Source: Propionibacterium acidifaciens DSM 21887 (GTDB lineage Bacteria > Actinomycetota > Actinomycetes > Propionibacteriales > Propionibacteriaceae). From it: 64,000 nt of DNA. The translations under genes were made by a program, and so were the position numbers. The notes beneath the pieces were generated by a model. The model made no database searches. It was not told where the DNA came from and saw nothing but the letters and a program-made list of their open reading frames with translations. The DNA lies in assembly GCF_000426605.1 (NCBI RefSeq), contig NZ_AUFR01000001.1:1-64000 (forward strand). Reading direction: 5' to 3'. Shown piece by piece: positions 24,134 to 33,792 of this stretch; positions within the stretch are counted from its first letter, which is position 1, and the number at the start of each line of letters is the position of its first letter.

Positions 24134-25138
24134 TCAGGGTATGACGATGATCTGACCGGCGTAGGTCAGACCCGCTCCGTAACCGATGATCAGGGCGGTC
24201 TGGCCGCTCGTCGCCCGGCCCTGGCGGATCATGTCGTCGAGGGCGATCGGGATGGAGGAGGCCGAGGTGTTGCCCATCTCGGCGATGTCGCGGCAGACCG
24301 TCACGTTCTCGGGCAGGTGCAGATGACGCACCAGCGCATCGGTGATGCGGTCGTTGGCCTGGTGGGGGAGGAAGATGTCGAGCTCCTCGGGCCGGATGCC
24401 GGCCAGCTCGATGGTGCGGGCGGCGTGCCGGGTGACCTCCGCCAGGGCCCACTTGAAGACCGTGCGGCCGTCCATCGTGATGAAGGGGTAGCCGGTGTCG
24501 TGCCCGGCGCCGCTCAGCCAGTGCTCGATCTCGATGGTCTCGACGTTCTCGGGCTTCGTGCCCCAGACGGTCGGGCTCACGCCGGGGGTCTGCGAGGGGC
24601 CGACGACGGCCGCGCCGGCGCCGTCCCCGAAGATGAACGCGGTGCCGCGGTCCGCGATGTTGATCATGTCGGACAGCCGCTCGACGCCCACGACGAGGAC
24701 GAGGCCGTCGTCGCCGGCATGCCCGGCGCGGATGAGCGACTCGGCCAGCGCGACGCCGTAGCAGAAGCCGGCGCAGGCGGCGGAGATGTCGAAGGCCGCC
24801 GGATCGGTGCAGCCGAGCTCGCGGGCCAGGTAGTCGGCCAGGGCGGGCGACGGGTGGTGGTGCGAGACGGAGGCCAGGATGATGGCGCCGATCTGCTCGG
24901 GGCGCACGCCGGCCATGTCCATGGCGCTGCGGCAGGCCTGCACGGACATCGACAGAGGGGTCTCGCCCTCGACGGCCCAGTGGCGCTCCCGGATGCCGGT
25001 GCGCTGCTCGATCCACTCCGGGGTGGAGTCGATCATCGTGCACATCTCCTCATTGGTCACCACGCGGGAGCCGCGGTAGGAGCCGGTGCCGAGGATGCGC
25101 GCGTACCGCGCGCCGGTAGAGGTGGCCAGTGTCGTCAT
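24134..25138 (-). CDS. fabH: Beta-ketoacyl-ACP synthase III
   Basis: 334 residues. Starts fatty-acid chains from acyl-CoA and malonyl-ACP. Markers: ARILGTGSYRGSRVVTNEEM, EWIEQRTGIRERHWA, the active-site Cys in SAACAGFCYGVALAES, the His in FLPHQANDRITDALV, and GNTSASSIPIALDDM with the C-terminal GYGAGLTYAGQ. It lies 3 bp after fabD, so the two are translated together. In Actinobacteria FabH primer choice sets branched versus straight chains; specificity cannot be read here. Confidence 0.96.
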   Translation of the reverse strand: MTTLATSTGARYARILGTGSYRGSRVVTNEEMCTMIDSTPEWIEQRTGIRERHWAVEGETPLSMSVQACRSAMDMAGVRPEQIGAIILASVSHHHPSPALADYLARELGCTDPAAFDISAACAGFCYGVALAESLIRAGHAGDDGLVLVVGVERLSDMINIADRGTAFIFGDGAGAAVVGPSQTPGVSPTVWGTKPENVETIEIEHWLSGAGHDTGYPFITMDGRTVFKWALAEVTRHAARTIELAGIRPEELDIFLPHQANDRITDALVRHLHLPENVTVCRDIAEMGNTSASSIPIALDDMIRQGRATSGQTALIIGYGAGLTYAGQIIVIP

Positions 25139-25141
25139 GGG

Positions 25142-26092
25142 TCAGACCTCCTGGGCGGTGGTGCCGGCGTGCCCCTGGCAGAAGGCCAGCGCCTCGTCGA
25201 TCTGGTCGGGCGTGTTGAGGCTGAACAGCTCGACGCCCTTGAGATTGCGCTTGGCGATGCCCGTGAGGGTCTTGGCCGGGGGCAGTTCGAGCAGACCGGT
25301 GGCGCCGAGCCCGCGCATGGTGTCCATGCACAGGTCCCAGCGGACCGGAGTGGTGACCTGGGCGACCAGGCGCTCGAGGTACTCGGCGCCGGAGGCGACG
25401 ACCTCGCCGTCGCGGTTGCTGAGCAGCCTGGTGATCGGGTCGGAGGTCGTCATCGTGGCCGCGAGCTCGGCCAGCCTCGGCCGGGCGGGGGCCATGTGGG
25501 CGGTGTGGAAGGCGCCGGCGACCGACAGCGGGATGACGCGGGCCCGGGCCGGCGGGTCGTCGCGGAGGGCTTGGAGCCGGTCGAGGGTGCCGGCGGCGAC
25601 GATCTGGCCGGAGCCGTTGTTGTTGGCGGCGGTGAGGCCGCACTGCTCGATGCGGGCGAGGACCTCGTCCGGGTCCCCGGCGACGACGGCCGCCATGCCG
25701 GTGGGCTCGACGGCGGAGGCGTCCGCCATGCCGCGGCCGCGCTCGCGGATGAAGACCGCCGCCTGCAGCGGGTCGAGGACGCCCGTGCCGGCGGCGGCGG
25801 TGATCTCGCCGACGCTGTGGCCGGCGGCGACGTCGGCCAGCGAGAACAGCCCGTGGTCGAGCCGCGGGGCCGTCACGAGCGCCGCGTGGAGGCCGGCGCC
25901 CATGAGCAGCGGCTGCGCCACCGCGGTGTCCCTGATCGTCTCGGCGTCGGCGCCGGTGCCGAGACGGGCCAGGTCGAGGCCGGTGACCTCCGAGAGCCGG
26001 GCGAGGCCTTCGGCGAAGGCGTCGATCTCGAGCCAGGGGGCCAGGAATCCTGGCGTCTGAGCGCCCTGTCCAGGGGCAACGATCACAAGCAT
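25142..26092 (-). CDS. fabD: Malonyl-CoA:ACP transacylase
   Basis: 316 residues. Loads malonyl groups from CoA onto ACP. MLVIVAPGQGAQTPGFLAPW is the N-terminal GQG motif, AAGHSVGEITAA holds the catalytic Ser, and SVAGAFHTAHM holds the catalytic His. First gene of the fab operon, 148 bp downstream of the FasR-like regulator. ATG 26092 is the only start giving the conserved N-terminus at residue 1. Confidence 0.96.
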   Translation of the reverse strand: MLVIVAPGQGAQTPGFLAPWLEIDAFAEGLARLSEVTGLDLARLGTGADAETIRDTAVAQPLLMGAGLHAALVTAPRLDHGLFSLADVAAGHSVGEITAAAGTGVLDPLQAAVFIRERGRGMADASAVEPTGMAAVVAGDPDEVLARIEQCGLTAANNNGSGQIVAAGTLDRLQALRDDPPARARVIPLSVAGAFHTAHMAPARPRLAELAATMTTSDPITRLLSNRDGEVVASGAEYLERLVAQVTTPVRWDLCMDTMRGLGATGLLELPPAKTLTGIAKRNLKGVELFSLNTPDQIDEALAFCQGHAGTTAQEV

Positions 26093-26149
26093 GGAACCAT
26101 CCTGCCCCTGCGCGGTGGGGGCCCGTGCGACTTATCCCGACGAAAAACG

Positions 26150-26200
26150 ATACCGGGCCGTTGGAGGAACTCCACAAAACGGGGCGGAGGGAGTACCGCT
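26150..26200 (-). promoter_or_regulatory. Probable fab operon promoter with a short dyad
   Basis: In the 148-bp gap before fabD a dyad TGGAG-GAA-CTCCA (26163-26175) lies between a possible -35 (TTGTGG on the minus strand) and -10 (TATCGT), 19 bp apart. It is a candidate site for the adjacent FasR-like activator. Inferred from position and symmetry only. Confidence 0.3.
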
Positions 26201-26240
26201 CGACCGTGCGGGATTTTATCGGGACCGGAGGATCGGCCCC

Positions 26241-27494
26241 TCACCGGGAGTCGGCGGCGGGGTTCGTCACCGTGAGCCGGCCCAGCGTGATCGCCAGGTG
26301 CAGCGCATAGGCCTGACGCGGGTCGAAGGGGCTCATCGCGGTGAGCTCCTCGACCTTGTGCAGGCGGTAGCGCACCGTGTTGGCGTGCACGAACAGGGCC
26401 CGCGCCGTGGGCTCGACGGCGCACCCGTTGTCGAGGAAGCCGATGGCCGTTGCGAGCAGCTCACCGCCGGCGGCGGCCAGCGGCCGGTAGACGTCGTCCA
26501 CGAGCCGGCGGCGCGCGAGCGGATGGCCGGCCAGGGCCCGCTCCGGGAGCAGCTCGAACGAGGCGACGACGCGCGGGGCCTCGGGCCAGGCGTGGGCGAC
26601 CCGGGCCGCCGACAGGGCGCCCTGGGCCGAGGCGGCGGCCTCGCGCAGGCCGGTGACGAGCGGACCGACGATGACCGTCCCCGAGGCGAAGAGCGCCTCG
26701 AGCTCGTGGGCGGCCCGCAGCGCGGCATCGGTGCCGGTCAGCTGCTCCCCGCCGATGATGACGATGATGCGCCCGCCCTGCTCGGAGGCGAGCGCGGCGA
26801 GCCCCCGGCCGGCGGCCGCGGCGCGCAGCTCGTCCAGGTCGGGCTCGTCGGGGCGCGGCCCGGCGATGACGCAGACCGGGCCGCGCGTGTTCCAACCGAG
26901 TGCCGAGGCGCGCGAGACGACGAGGTCATCGGTCTCGGCGCGCACGATCGCGTCGACGATGAGCGCCTCCATGCGCTCGTCCCAGCCGCCGCGCAGCTCG
27001 GCGGCGCGGGCGTAGACCTCGGCGGTCGCGAAGGCGACCTCGCGGGAGAAGTGGACGATCGACAGCTCGAGGACGAGCCGGTCCTGCGGCGGGACGAGCC
27101 CGCCGACCCGCTCGGCGACGACGTTGACCGTCGTGCGCACGAGGTCGACCGTCTGGTGCAGGGAGATCTTGCGGGTCAGCGAGCGCGGCGCGGCGTTGAA
27201 CAGGGTTCCCGGGTCGGCCGCGCGGCCGGCATCGGCGAACCACGCCAGGAAGTTGTCGATACCGGCTCGGGCGACGATGGTGATCCAGCTGCGGTCCTCG
27301 GCGCCGAGGCTCCGGAACCACCGGTGCCGGTCCTCCATGGCCCCGACCACCCGGGTCGTGAGCGTGCCGACCTGCTCCCTCAGACCGGCGACGATCTCGT
27401 CGCGGTGCTCGGGCGAGAGACCGTCCGGGCCCCAGGCGCCCCGCGCGGAGGGCCCGGACGGGGCGCCGTCAGCGCTTGATGCGGGCGTTGCCAT
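26241..27494 (-). CDS. fasR: FasR-like PucR/CdaR-type transcription regulator
   Basis: About 417 residues. The C-terminal third is the PucR helix-turn-helix: YRPLAAAGGELLATAIGFLD, then ARALFVHANTVRYRLHKVEE and AYALHLAITLGRL. The N-terminal half is helical and unassigned. In Streptomyces a PucR-type activator, FasR, is encoded next to fabD and drives the fab operon; the identical placement here supports the name. ATG 27494 overlaps the end of the PfkB gene by 26 bp and gives MATPASSADGAPSGP; a shorter start cannot be excluded. It precedes the fab promoter, so it may also read through into fabD. Confidence 0.85.
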   Translation of the reverse strand: MATPASSADGAPSGPSARGAWGPDGLSPEHRDEIVAGLREQVGTLTTRVVGAMEDRHRWFRSLGAEDRSWITIVARAGIDNFLAWFADAGRAADPGTLFNAAPRSLTRKISLHQTVDLVRTTVNVVAERVGGLVPPQDRLVLELSIVHFSREVAFATAEVYARAAELRGGWDERMEALIVDAIVRAETDDLVVSRASALGWNTRGPVCVIAGPRPDEPDLDELRAAAAGRGLAALASEQGGRIIVIIGGEQLTGTDAALRAAHELEALFASGTVIVGPLVTGLREAAASAQGALSAARVAHAWPEAPRVVASFELLPERALAGHPLARRRLVDDVYRPLAAAGGELLATAIGFLDNGCAVEPTARALFVHANTVRYRLHKVEELTAMSPFDPRQAYALHLAITLGRLTVTNPAADSR

Positions 27495-28542
27495 TCCAGA
27501 TGGTCCAGATCTGGTCCTCGTCGGCGGGGACCGCGTAGTCGGTGAGGACGGTGGTGGCCAGGGCGCCGGAGGCCCAGCCGAACCGGAGGCAGCGCTCGGC
27601 GTCCCAGCCCTTGAGAAGGCCGTAGAGGATGCCGCCCACGGTGGCGTCGCCGCCGCCGATGCGGTCGAGCACCCCGATGGGACGCGGCTCGGCGACGTGG
27701 AACTCGCCGTCGTGCCACAGGATGGCGCCCCACAGGTGCTCATTGGCGTTGACGACCTCGCGCAGCGTCGTGGTGAAGTACTCGACGCCGCCGAAGCGCT
27801 CGTGGGCCTTCCCGATCATGCCCTTGAAGCCGTCGATCTTGCCGGCCAGGCCCCGGCCGCCGGCCTCGGGGCCCTGGAGGCCGAGGGCCAGCTGGAAGTC
27901 CTCCTCGTTGCCGACGAGCACGGTGCACAGCTCGGCGATCTCGGTGAAGGCCTCCCGCAGCTCGGCCTCGCGGCCCTCCCAGAAGGAGGCCCGGTGGTTC
28001 AGGTCGAAGCTCACCGCGGTGCCGTGCCTCCTGGCGGCGCGGGCGACCTCGAGGCAGAACCGGCAGGTCTCGGGGCTCAACGCCGCGATGAGACCGGACA
28101 TGTGGACGATCCGGACGCCCTCGTCGCCGAAGATGCGGTCGAGATCGAAGTCCTCGGCGCTCAGCGTGCGGCCGACCTCGCCGGCGCGGTCGTTCCAGAC
28201 GCGGGCGCCGCGGTTGCCGTAGCCCGAGTCGGCGATGTTGAACTGGTGGCGGTAGCCCCAGGCCCCTCCCTGGGGGACCTCGGGGCCCTCGTAGGCCATG
28301 TGGCGTCCGGCCAGGTCGGACTTGATGAGCTGGGCGATGGGGGAGCCCGCGACGAAGTTCGTGAGGATCTTCACGGGCTGGCCGAGGTGGCTGGAGATGG
28401 AGCCGACATTGGACTCGGCGCTCGTCACCTGGAGCATGAACTGGTTGGCGACGTGCACCGGCTGACCGGCGGCAGGACTGATGCGCACCCCCATGCTGGT
28501 GGGGATGACGAGGCTCCACTGGGCGTCTTCGCGCAGGTGCAT
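27469..28542 (-). CDS. PfkB-family carbohydrate kinase
   Basis: 357 residues, ribokinase fold. The C-terminal signature VLDRIGGGDATVGGILYGLL carries the GGGD catalytic Asp and anion hole; VSFDLNHRASFWEG and NEEDFQLALGLQG are typical of 2-keto-3-deoxygluconate kinase-like members. Substrate is not certain. ATG 28542 follows GAGAAAGG, so the upstream extension (MRAAPKRTPEKGNA) is not used. No sugar catabolic gene is adjacent; the neighbours are fasR (overlap 26 bp) and an aminotransferase. Confidence 0.85.
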   Translation of the reverse strand: MHLREDAQWSLVIPTSMGVRISPAAGQPVHVANQFMLQVTSAESNVGSISSHLGQPVKILTNFVAGSPIAQLIKSDLAGRHMAYEGPEVPQGGAWGYRHQFNIADSGYGNRGARVWNDRAGEVGRTLSAEDFDLDRIFGDEGVRIVHMSGLIAALSPETCRFCLEVARAARRHGTAVSFDLNHRASFWEGREAELREAFTEIAELCTVLVGNEEDFQLALGLQGPEAGGRGLAGKIDGFKGMIGKAHERFGGVEYFTTTLREVVNANEHLWGAILWHDGEFHVAEPRPIGVLDRIGGGDATVGGILYGLLKGWDAERCLRFGWASGALATTVLTDYAVPADEDQIWTIWNGNARIKR

Positions 28543-28683
28543 GGCGTTGCCTTTCTCGGGTGTCCGTTTCGGCGCCGCTCGCACCGGGGGTCCGCACCGG
28601 CGGGGCGCGCGTGCAGCACAGCCTAGTCGGCGCGGCGGCCCCGGGCCCGGGCCGATGCATGCTGTTGCCCGGGCCGGGACGGG

Positions 28684-29886
28684 TCAGCCCCGGTGGACGG
28701 CCGCGATCGCCGACGCGACGTACTCGACGTTGCGGCTGTTCAGGGCCGCCATGCAGATCCTGCCCGTGTCGAGCCCGTAGACGTGGTACTCCTCGCGCAG
28801 ACGGATCATCTCGTCCCTGCTCAGGCCCGAGAAGCTGAACATGCCCGCCTGCCGGGTGATGAAGCCCATGTCCTCGACCCCCGCGGCCACGAGGGCCGCC
28901 AGGAGGGCGGCGCGCATGTCGGTGATGCGGGTGCGCATGGTCGTCACCTCCTCCTCCCAGCCGGCGCGCAGGTCGGGGTCGGTGAGGATCGTCGCGGCGA
29001 TCGTCGCGCCCTGGAAGGGGGCGTTCGAGTAGAGGCTGCGGACGGTGCGGGCGAGCTGGCTCTTGACGCGGGCGGCCTCGTCGGCGTCGGCGCACACCGC
29101 GTGGATGGCGCCGGTGCGGCCGCCGTACATGGCCATGTTCTTGCTGAAGGAGCTCGCGACGAAGAAGCTCAGACCGGCCGCGGCGAATGCGCGGACCATG
29201 CCGGCGTCCTCGACGAGGCCGCGCGAGAAGCCCTCGTAGGCCAGGTCGATGAAGGGCATGAGCCCGCGCTCGGCGAGCAGCTCGGCCAGCGGGCCCCAGT
29301 GCTCGGGGCCCAGGTCGTAGCCGGTGGGGTTGTGGCAGCAGGCGTGCAGGAGCACGACGGTGCCGGGCTCGGCCGCCCGGATGTCGGCGAACATGCCCTC
29401 GACGTCGATGTCCTGGGCGTCCGCGTCATAGTAGCGGTAGCTGCCCGTGCGGTAGCCGGCGTAGCGGAACAGCGAGTGGTGGTTCGCCCACGTGGGATCG
29501 GAGGCGATCATCGGCGCGTCCGAGTCGATCTGGTGGCGGTAGAGGTCGGCGCCCAGCAGGAGCGCGCCGGTGCCGGAGAGCGACTGGATGGTCGCGACCC
29601 GACCCGAGGCGACGGGCTCGGAGTCGGCGCCGAAGACCAGTTCCTGGGCGGCCTCGTTGAAGGGCTCCCAGCCCCTCATCGGCAGATAGGTCCAGGGATC
29701 GGGGTCGTCGGCCATCTGCTTCTGCACCTTCTCGACGGACTTGAGCAGCGGCACCCGGCCGTTGTCGTCCTGGTAGACGCCCACTCCGAGATTCACCTTG
29801 CGGGGATCTGTGTCCTGGTTGAACAGATCGGTCAGGTGGAAGATCGGGTCGTTCGGGGCTGCGTCGAGTGAGGCGAAGATGGACAT
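28684..29886 (-). CDS. Aspartate/aromatic aminotransferase (class I)
   Basis: 400 residues, the AspC/TyrB type (MSIFASLDAAPNDPIFHLTD; VNLGVGVYQDDNGRVPLL). PLP Lys is in SSFSKNMAMYGGRTG; ACCHNPTGYDL and PFIDLAYEGFSRGL are the cofactor-contacting strands; the C-terminal substrate Arg lies in MAALNSRNVEYVA. It transfers amino groups between aspartate or aromatic amino acids and 2-oxoglutarate. The ATG has GGAAGGGA about 10 nt upstream. It is divergent from aceE, with which it shares a 240-bp control region. Confidence 0.93.
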   Translation of the reverse strand: MSIFASLDAAPNDPIFHLTDLFNQDTDPRKVNLGVGVYQDDNGRVPLLKSVEKVQKQMADDPDPWTYLPMRGWEPFNEAAQELVFGADSEPVASGRVATIQSLSGTGALLLGADLYRHQIDSDAPMIASDPTWANHHSLFRYAGYRTGSYRYYDADAQDIDVEGMFADIRAAEPGTVVLLHACCHNPTGYDLGPEHWGPLAELLAERGLMPFIDLAYEGFSRGLVEDAGMVRAFAAAGLSFFVASSFSKNMAMYGGRTGAIHAVCADADEAARVKSQLARTVRSLYSNAPFQGATIAATILTDPDLRAGWEEEVTTMRTRITDMRAALLAALVAAGVEDMGFITRQAGMFSFSGLSRDEMIRLREEYHVYGLDTGRICMAALNSRNVEYVASAIAAVHRG

Positions 29887-29974
29887 GCCTGTGGTTCCCT
29901 TCCTTTTCGCGGCGAACGTTACCGGCGGCCCGCGGATCCTCCCGCCGCCTCGTTCCCCGATGAGATCGGGACCC

Positions 29975-30004
29975 GACCGGTCGGCCCGGTTGGTCCGACC
30001 GGTC
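29975..30004. promoter_or_regulatory. Inverted repeat in the aminotransferase/aceE divergent region
   Basis: Perfect 10-bp arms GACCGGTCGG (29975-29984) and CCGACCGGTC (29995-30004), centres one to two helical turns apart, with a further GGTCGGG nearby. Symmetry and position suggest a repressor or activator site. No regulator is assigned. Confidence 0.45.
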
Positions 30005-30130
30005 GTGGTCGGGCCAATTACGCTGAGGGCTGGTTCCGTTTTCCAACGGGGAGCTCCCCGCCGGTTGGAAGATGGGGGCAGTCCGTCGGCACCGCTCGCC
30101 GCCGGACAGCTGAGCTGAAAGGACGACAGC

Positions 30131-32881
30131 GTGATCCCTCGCGAGGAACCCGGACCCATTCTCAACGGCCAGCCCACGAGCCTGCCCGACACCGACCCCG
30201 AGGAGACCCGCGAGTGGGTCGACTCGTTGGACGGGATGATCGACGCTGACGGCCAGAACCGCGCCCGCTATGTGATGCTCAAGCTCAACGAGCGGGCCCG
30301 TGAACGTCGTATCGGGGTGCCCTCGTTGGTCTCCACCGACTACGTCAACACGATCCCCGCCGACCAGGAGTCGCCGTACCCCGGCGACGAGGAGCTCGAG
30401 CAGCGGATCCGTCACACGCTCCGCTGGAACGCGGCGGTCATGGTGCATCGCCAGCAGCGTCCCGGCGTCGGCGTCGGGGGCCACATCGCCACCTACGCCA
30501 GCGCCGTCCACCTGTACGAGGTGGGGCTGAACCACTTCTGGCGCGGCAAGGACTCCGACGACCGGGGTGACCAGGTCTTCTTCCAGGGCCACGCGAGCCC
30601 CGGCATGTACGCCCGCGCCTTCGTCGAGGGCCGCCTCACCGAGGCCGATCTCGACGGATTCCGCCAGGAGTACTCCCGTCCCCGCGGCGGGCGGGGGCTG
30701 CCGAGCTATCCGCACCCGCGCCGCATGCCCGACTTCTGGGAGTTCCCGACGGTGTCGATGGGGCTGGGCCCGATCAACGCCATCTACCAGGCGCAGTTCA
30801 ACCGCTATCTCGAGAACCGGGGCATCAAGGACACCAGCCGTCAGCACGTCTGGGCCTTCCTCGGCGACGGCGAGATGGACGAGGTCGAGTCGCGCGGCGC
30901 CCTGCAGCTGGCCTCCAACGAGGGCCTCGACAACCTCACCTTCGTCGTCAACTGCAATCTGCAGCGTCTCGACGGCCCGGTGCGCGGCAACGGCAAGATC
31001 ATCCAGGAACTCGAGGCTTTCTTCCGCGGCGCCGGCTGGAACGTCATCAAGGTCATCTGGGGCGAGAACTGGGACCCGCTCCTGGCGGCCGACGCCGAGG
31101 GCGCACTGGTCGCCATCATGAACGCCACCAATGACGGCGACTACCAGACCATGAAGGCCAACGACGGCGCCTGGGTGCGCGAGCACTTCTTCGGCCAGGA
31201 CCCCCGCACCGCCGCCATGGTCGCTGAATGGAGCGACGACGAGATCTGGTCGCTGCGCCGCGGCGGCCACGACTACAAGAAGATCTACAACGCCTACAAG
31301 GCCGCCACCGAGTTCAACGGCGGCCCGACCGTCATCCTCGTGCACACGATCAAGGGCTACTTCCTCGGCACCCACTTCGCCGGCCGCAATGCGACCCACC
31401 AGATGAAGAAGCTGGCCCTGGACGACCTCAAGGGCCTGCGCGACCGCTGCGGGATCCCGATCAGCGACGCCCAGCTCGAGGCCGACCCCTACCAGCCGCC
31501 GTACTACAAGGAGCCCGACGACTCGGACGCCATGGCGTACATGTTCGAGCACCGCCGGGCCCTCGGCGGCTTCCTGCCCGAGCGGCGCACCACCGGCAAG
31601 GAGCTGCAGCTGCCCGGTGAGAAGGCCTACAGGTCGATCAAGAAGGGCTCCGGCCATCAGAAGATCGCCTCGACGATGGCCTTCGTGCGCATCCTCAAGG
31701 ACCTCATGCGCGAGAAGAGCTTCGGCCCGTTCGTCGTGCCGATCCTTCCCGACGAGGCCCGCACCTTCGGCATGGACTCGTTCTTCCCGACGAACAAGAT
31801 CTACAACCCGAACGGTCAGAACTACACACCGGTCGATCACGACCTCATGCTCAGCTACCGCGAGGCTGTCAACGGACAGCTCCTGCACACGGGCATCAAC
31901 GAGGCCGGCTCGGTCGCCGCCTGGACCGCCGCCGCCACCAGCTACGCCACCCACGGCCAGCCGATGGTCCCGATCTACCTCTTCTACTCGATGTTCGGCT
32001 ACCAGCGCACCGGCGACGCGATGTGGGCCGCCGCCGACCAGATGGGTCGCGGCTTCTACATCGCGGCCACCGCCGGGCGCACGACGCTCACCGGCGAGGG
32101 CACCCAGCACATGGACGGCCACTCGCCGATCCTCGTGAGCACCAACACGGCGCTCGTCAGCTACGACCCGTGCTACGGCTACGAGCTGGCGCACATCGTC
32201 GAGGACGGCCTGCGCCGCATGTACGGCGACGAGCCCGAGGACATCGCCTACTACATCACCGCCTACAACGAGCCGATGGAGCAGCCCGCCGAGCCGGCCG
32301 ACGTCGACGTCGAGGGCATCCTCAAGGGCATGCACCTGCTCTGCGAGGGGTCGATGGAGGGCGTCAACCCGGACGCCCGCCGCGCCCAGCTGCTCGCCTC
32401 GGGCGTCGGCGTCCCGTGGGCCCTCCGGGCCCAGGAGCTGCTCAAGGCCGACTGGGGCGTCGTCGCCGACGTGTGGAGCGTCACGAGCTGGGGCGAACTG
32501 CGCCGGGACGGTCTCGAGTGCAACGAGCAGTCCTTCCTGCACCCCGAACTGCCGCAGCGCGTGCCCTTCGTCACGCGGTGCCTGTCCGGGCGTCCCGGCC
32601 CCGTGATCGCCACGAGCGACTACATGAAGGCCGTGCAGGACCAGATCCGCGAGTGGGTGCCGACCGACTACACAGTGCTCGGCGCCGACGGCTTCGGCTT
32701 CTCCGACACCCGCGCCGCAGCCCGCCGCGAGGTGCACATCGACGCCGTGTCGATGGTGGTCGCCACCCTGCAGACCCTCGCCCGCCGCGGCGAGGTGCCC
32801 GCCGAGTGGGCCGCCCAGGCCGCCGAGCGGTACGGCCTGCTCGATGTCTCCGCGGCGGCGGCCCCGGTCGAGGAGCACTGA
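30131..32881 (+). CDS. aceE: Pyruvate dehydrogenase E1 component, homodimeric type
   Basis: 916 residues. Thiamine-diphosphate enzyme that decarboxylates pyruvate and passes the acetyl group to E2. [16 protein letters not shown] begins the GDG-x(n)-N ThDP motif, ending near [11 protein letters not shown]. The N-terminal [20 protein letters not shown] and [20 protein letters not shown] are family blocks. The GTG at 30131 is preceded by GAAAGGACGACAGC, an acceptable site. E2 and E3 genes are not adjacent, as is common in Actinobacteria. Three hairpins follow the stop. Confidence 0.96.
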   Translation: MIPREEPGPILNGQPTSLPDTDPEETREWVDSLDGMIDADGQNRARYVMLKLNERARERRIGVPSLVSTDYVNTIPADQESPYPGDEELEQRIRHTLRWNAAVMVHRQQRPGVGVGGHIATYASAVHLYEVGLNHFWRGKDSDDRGDQVFFQGHASPGMYARAFVEGRLTEADLDGFRQEYSRPRGGRGLPSYPHPRRMPDFWEFPTVSMGLGPINAIYQAQFNRYLENRGIKDTSRQHVWAFLGDGEMDEVESRGALQLASNEGLDNLTFVVNCNLQRLDGPVRGNGKIIQELEAFFRGAGWNVIKVIWGENWDPLLAADAEGALVAIMNATNDGDYQTMKANDGAWVREHFFGQDPRTAAMVAEWSDDEIWSLRRGGHDYKKIYNAYKAATEFNGGPTVILVHTIKGYFLGTHFAGRNATHQMKKLALDDLKGLRDRCGIPISDAQLEADPYQPPYYKEPDDSDAMAYMFEHRRALGGFLPERRTTGKELQLPGEKAYRSIKKGSGHQKIASTMAFVRILKDLMREKSFGPFVVPILPDEARTFGMDSFFPTNKIYNPNGQNYTPVDHDLMLSYREAVNGQLLHTGINEAGSVAAWTAAATSYATHGQPMVPIYLFYSMFGYQRTGDAMWAAADQMGRGFYIAATAGRTTLTGEGTQHMDGHSPILVSTNTALVSYDPCYGYELAHIVEDGLRRMYGDEPEDIAYYITAYNEPMEQPAEPADVDVEGILKGMHLLCEGSMEGVNPDARRAQLLASGVGVPWALRAQELLKADWGVVADVWSVTSWGELRRDGLECNEQSFLHPELPQRVPFVTRCLSGRPGPVIATSDYMKAVQDQIREWVPTDYTVLGADGFGFSDTRAAARREVHIDAVSMVVATLQTLARRGEVPAEWAAQAAERYGLLDVSAAAAPVEEH

Positions 32882-32883
32882 TC

Positions 32884-32911
32884 GGGGGAGCGCATGTCGT
32901 CGTGCTCCCCC
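32884..32911 (+). terminator. Hairpin 1 after aceE
   Basis: GGGGGAGC (32884-32891) pairs with GCTCCCCC (32904-32911), starting 2 bp after the aceE stop. Confidence 0.7.
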
Positions 32912-32927
32912 GGCGCGGCAGGGCGGA

Positions 32928-32960
32928 GCAGGGGCGTCACCGGCCCGTGGGCGCCCCTGC
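32928..32960 (+). terminator. Hairpin 2 after aceE
   Basis: GCAGGGGCG (32928-32936) pairs with CGCCCCTGC (32952-32960), 15-nt loop. Confidence 0.55.
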
Positions 32961-33002
32961 TTCTACGTCCCGGCGGGTGCCGGCGGTGCTCTCGCCTCGT
33001 GG

Positions 33003-33044
33003 GCGTCCCCGCCGGGCGACGTGCGGTCCGCCCGGCGGGGACGC
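33003..33044 (+). terminator. Hairpin 3 between aceE and the DUF3052 gene
   Basis: Perfect 16-bp arms GCGTCCCCGCCGGGCG (33003-33018) and complement (33029-33044), 10-nt loop. The strongest of three hairpins in 260 bp. Being nearer the next gene, it could also sit in that gene's leader. Confidence 0.6.
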
Positions 33045-33141
33045 ACCCAATCCCTCGCTCTCGGGCGCGCGGGCCGGGACGGCGCCGGATCGGGTGCGTC
33101 CCGGTGCGCGCAGACGGACCCGCATGTGGTGAAGTAGTGCC

Positions 33142-33570
33142 ATGGCAGGCAGTACTGACAAGTCATCCACCTCGATGGGGGGAGCCGAACTACTCAAGCT
33201 GCGTCCCGGCATGATCGTCCAGGAGCTGGGCTGGGACGATGACGTCGACGAGGAGCTGCGCGCCGACATCATGGACCTCATCGACGCGGACCTCATCGAG
33301 GACGTCGTCGAGGCCGTCGATGCGGTCATCCTGTGGCAGCGCGACGACACCGACGTCGCCGATGCGCTGGTCGACGCGCTCCGCGATCTGTCCGATGCGG
33401 GGTACATCTGGCTGCTGACGCCCAAGATCGGCCGTCCCGGGTACGTCAAGCCGATCGACATCTCCGAGGGCGCCTCGGTCGCCGGTCTCACGGCGACGAG
33501 CGCCGTCGAGGTCTGCCCCGACTGGCAGGCGTGCCGGATCGTCCGTTCGCACAGCGCCCGGCGTTCCTGA
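33142..33570 (+). CDS. DUF3052 family protein
   Basis: 142 residues, actinobacterial family of unknown function that often follows aceE. Markers: LLKLRPGMIVQELGWDDDVD, LWQRDDTDVADALVDAL and YIWLLTPKIGRPGYV. Soluble, acidic, no membrane segment. The ATG is preceded by a GTGAAGTAGTGCC leader with only a weak ribosome site. A link with pyruvate dehydrogenase is only suggested by position. Confidence 0.85.
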   Translation: MAGSTDKSSTSMGGAELLKLRPGMIVQELGWDDDVDEELRADIMDLIDADLIEDVVEAVDAVILWQRDDTDVADALVDALRDLSDAGYIWLLTPKIGRPGYVKPIDISEGASVAGLTATSAVEVCPDWQACRIVRSHSARRS

Positions 33571-33757
33571 GGGGCCCGGCGCGGAGCAGGTGCGACGTCC
33601 TCGTGCGGTTCCGTCGGCGACTCCGTGCAGGGACGCGCTCCCGTCGCGCCTTCCCGCGCAGGTGCGTCCTCGTCGGCCCGGTCGCGTCCACCGGCCGGAG
33701 CCGGTCGTGGTTCCGCCCCGCCGCCTTGCTGCGCACCCGGAAAATTCTTCGACGAGG

Positions 33758-33778
33758 GTTGAGCGTGGCCCGCTCAAG
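33758..33778 (+). promoter_or_regulatory. HAIR-like HspR operator, distal copy
   Basis: GTTGAGC-N7-GCTCAAG (33758-33778) has the exact spacing of the HspR consensus CTTGAGT-N7-ACTCAAG, with three mismatches. The stretch 33571-33757 before it holds no gene that I can support. Confidence 0.55.
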
Positions 33779-33792
33779 GTGGAATAATCAGA

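Noticed and set aside
29426-32878. 1150-codon antisense open frame opposite aceE
   Set aside because: Shadow of aceE, same reason; it also runs into the aminotransferase gene in the wrong frame.
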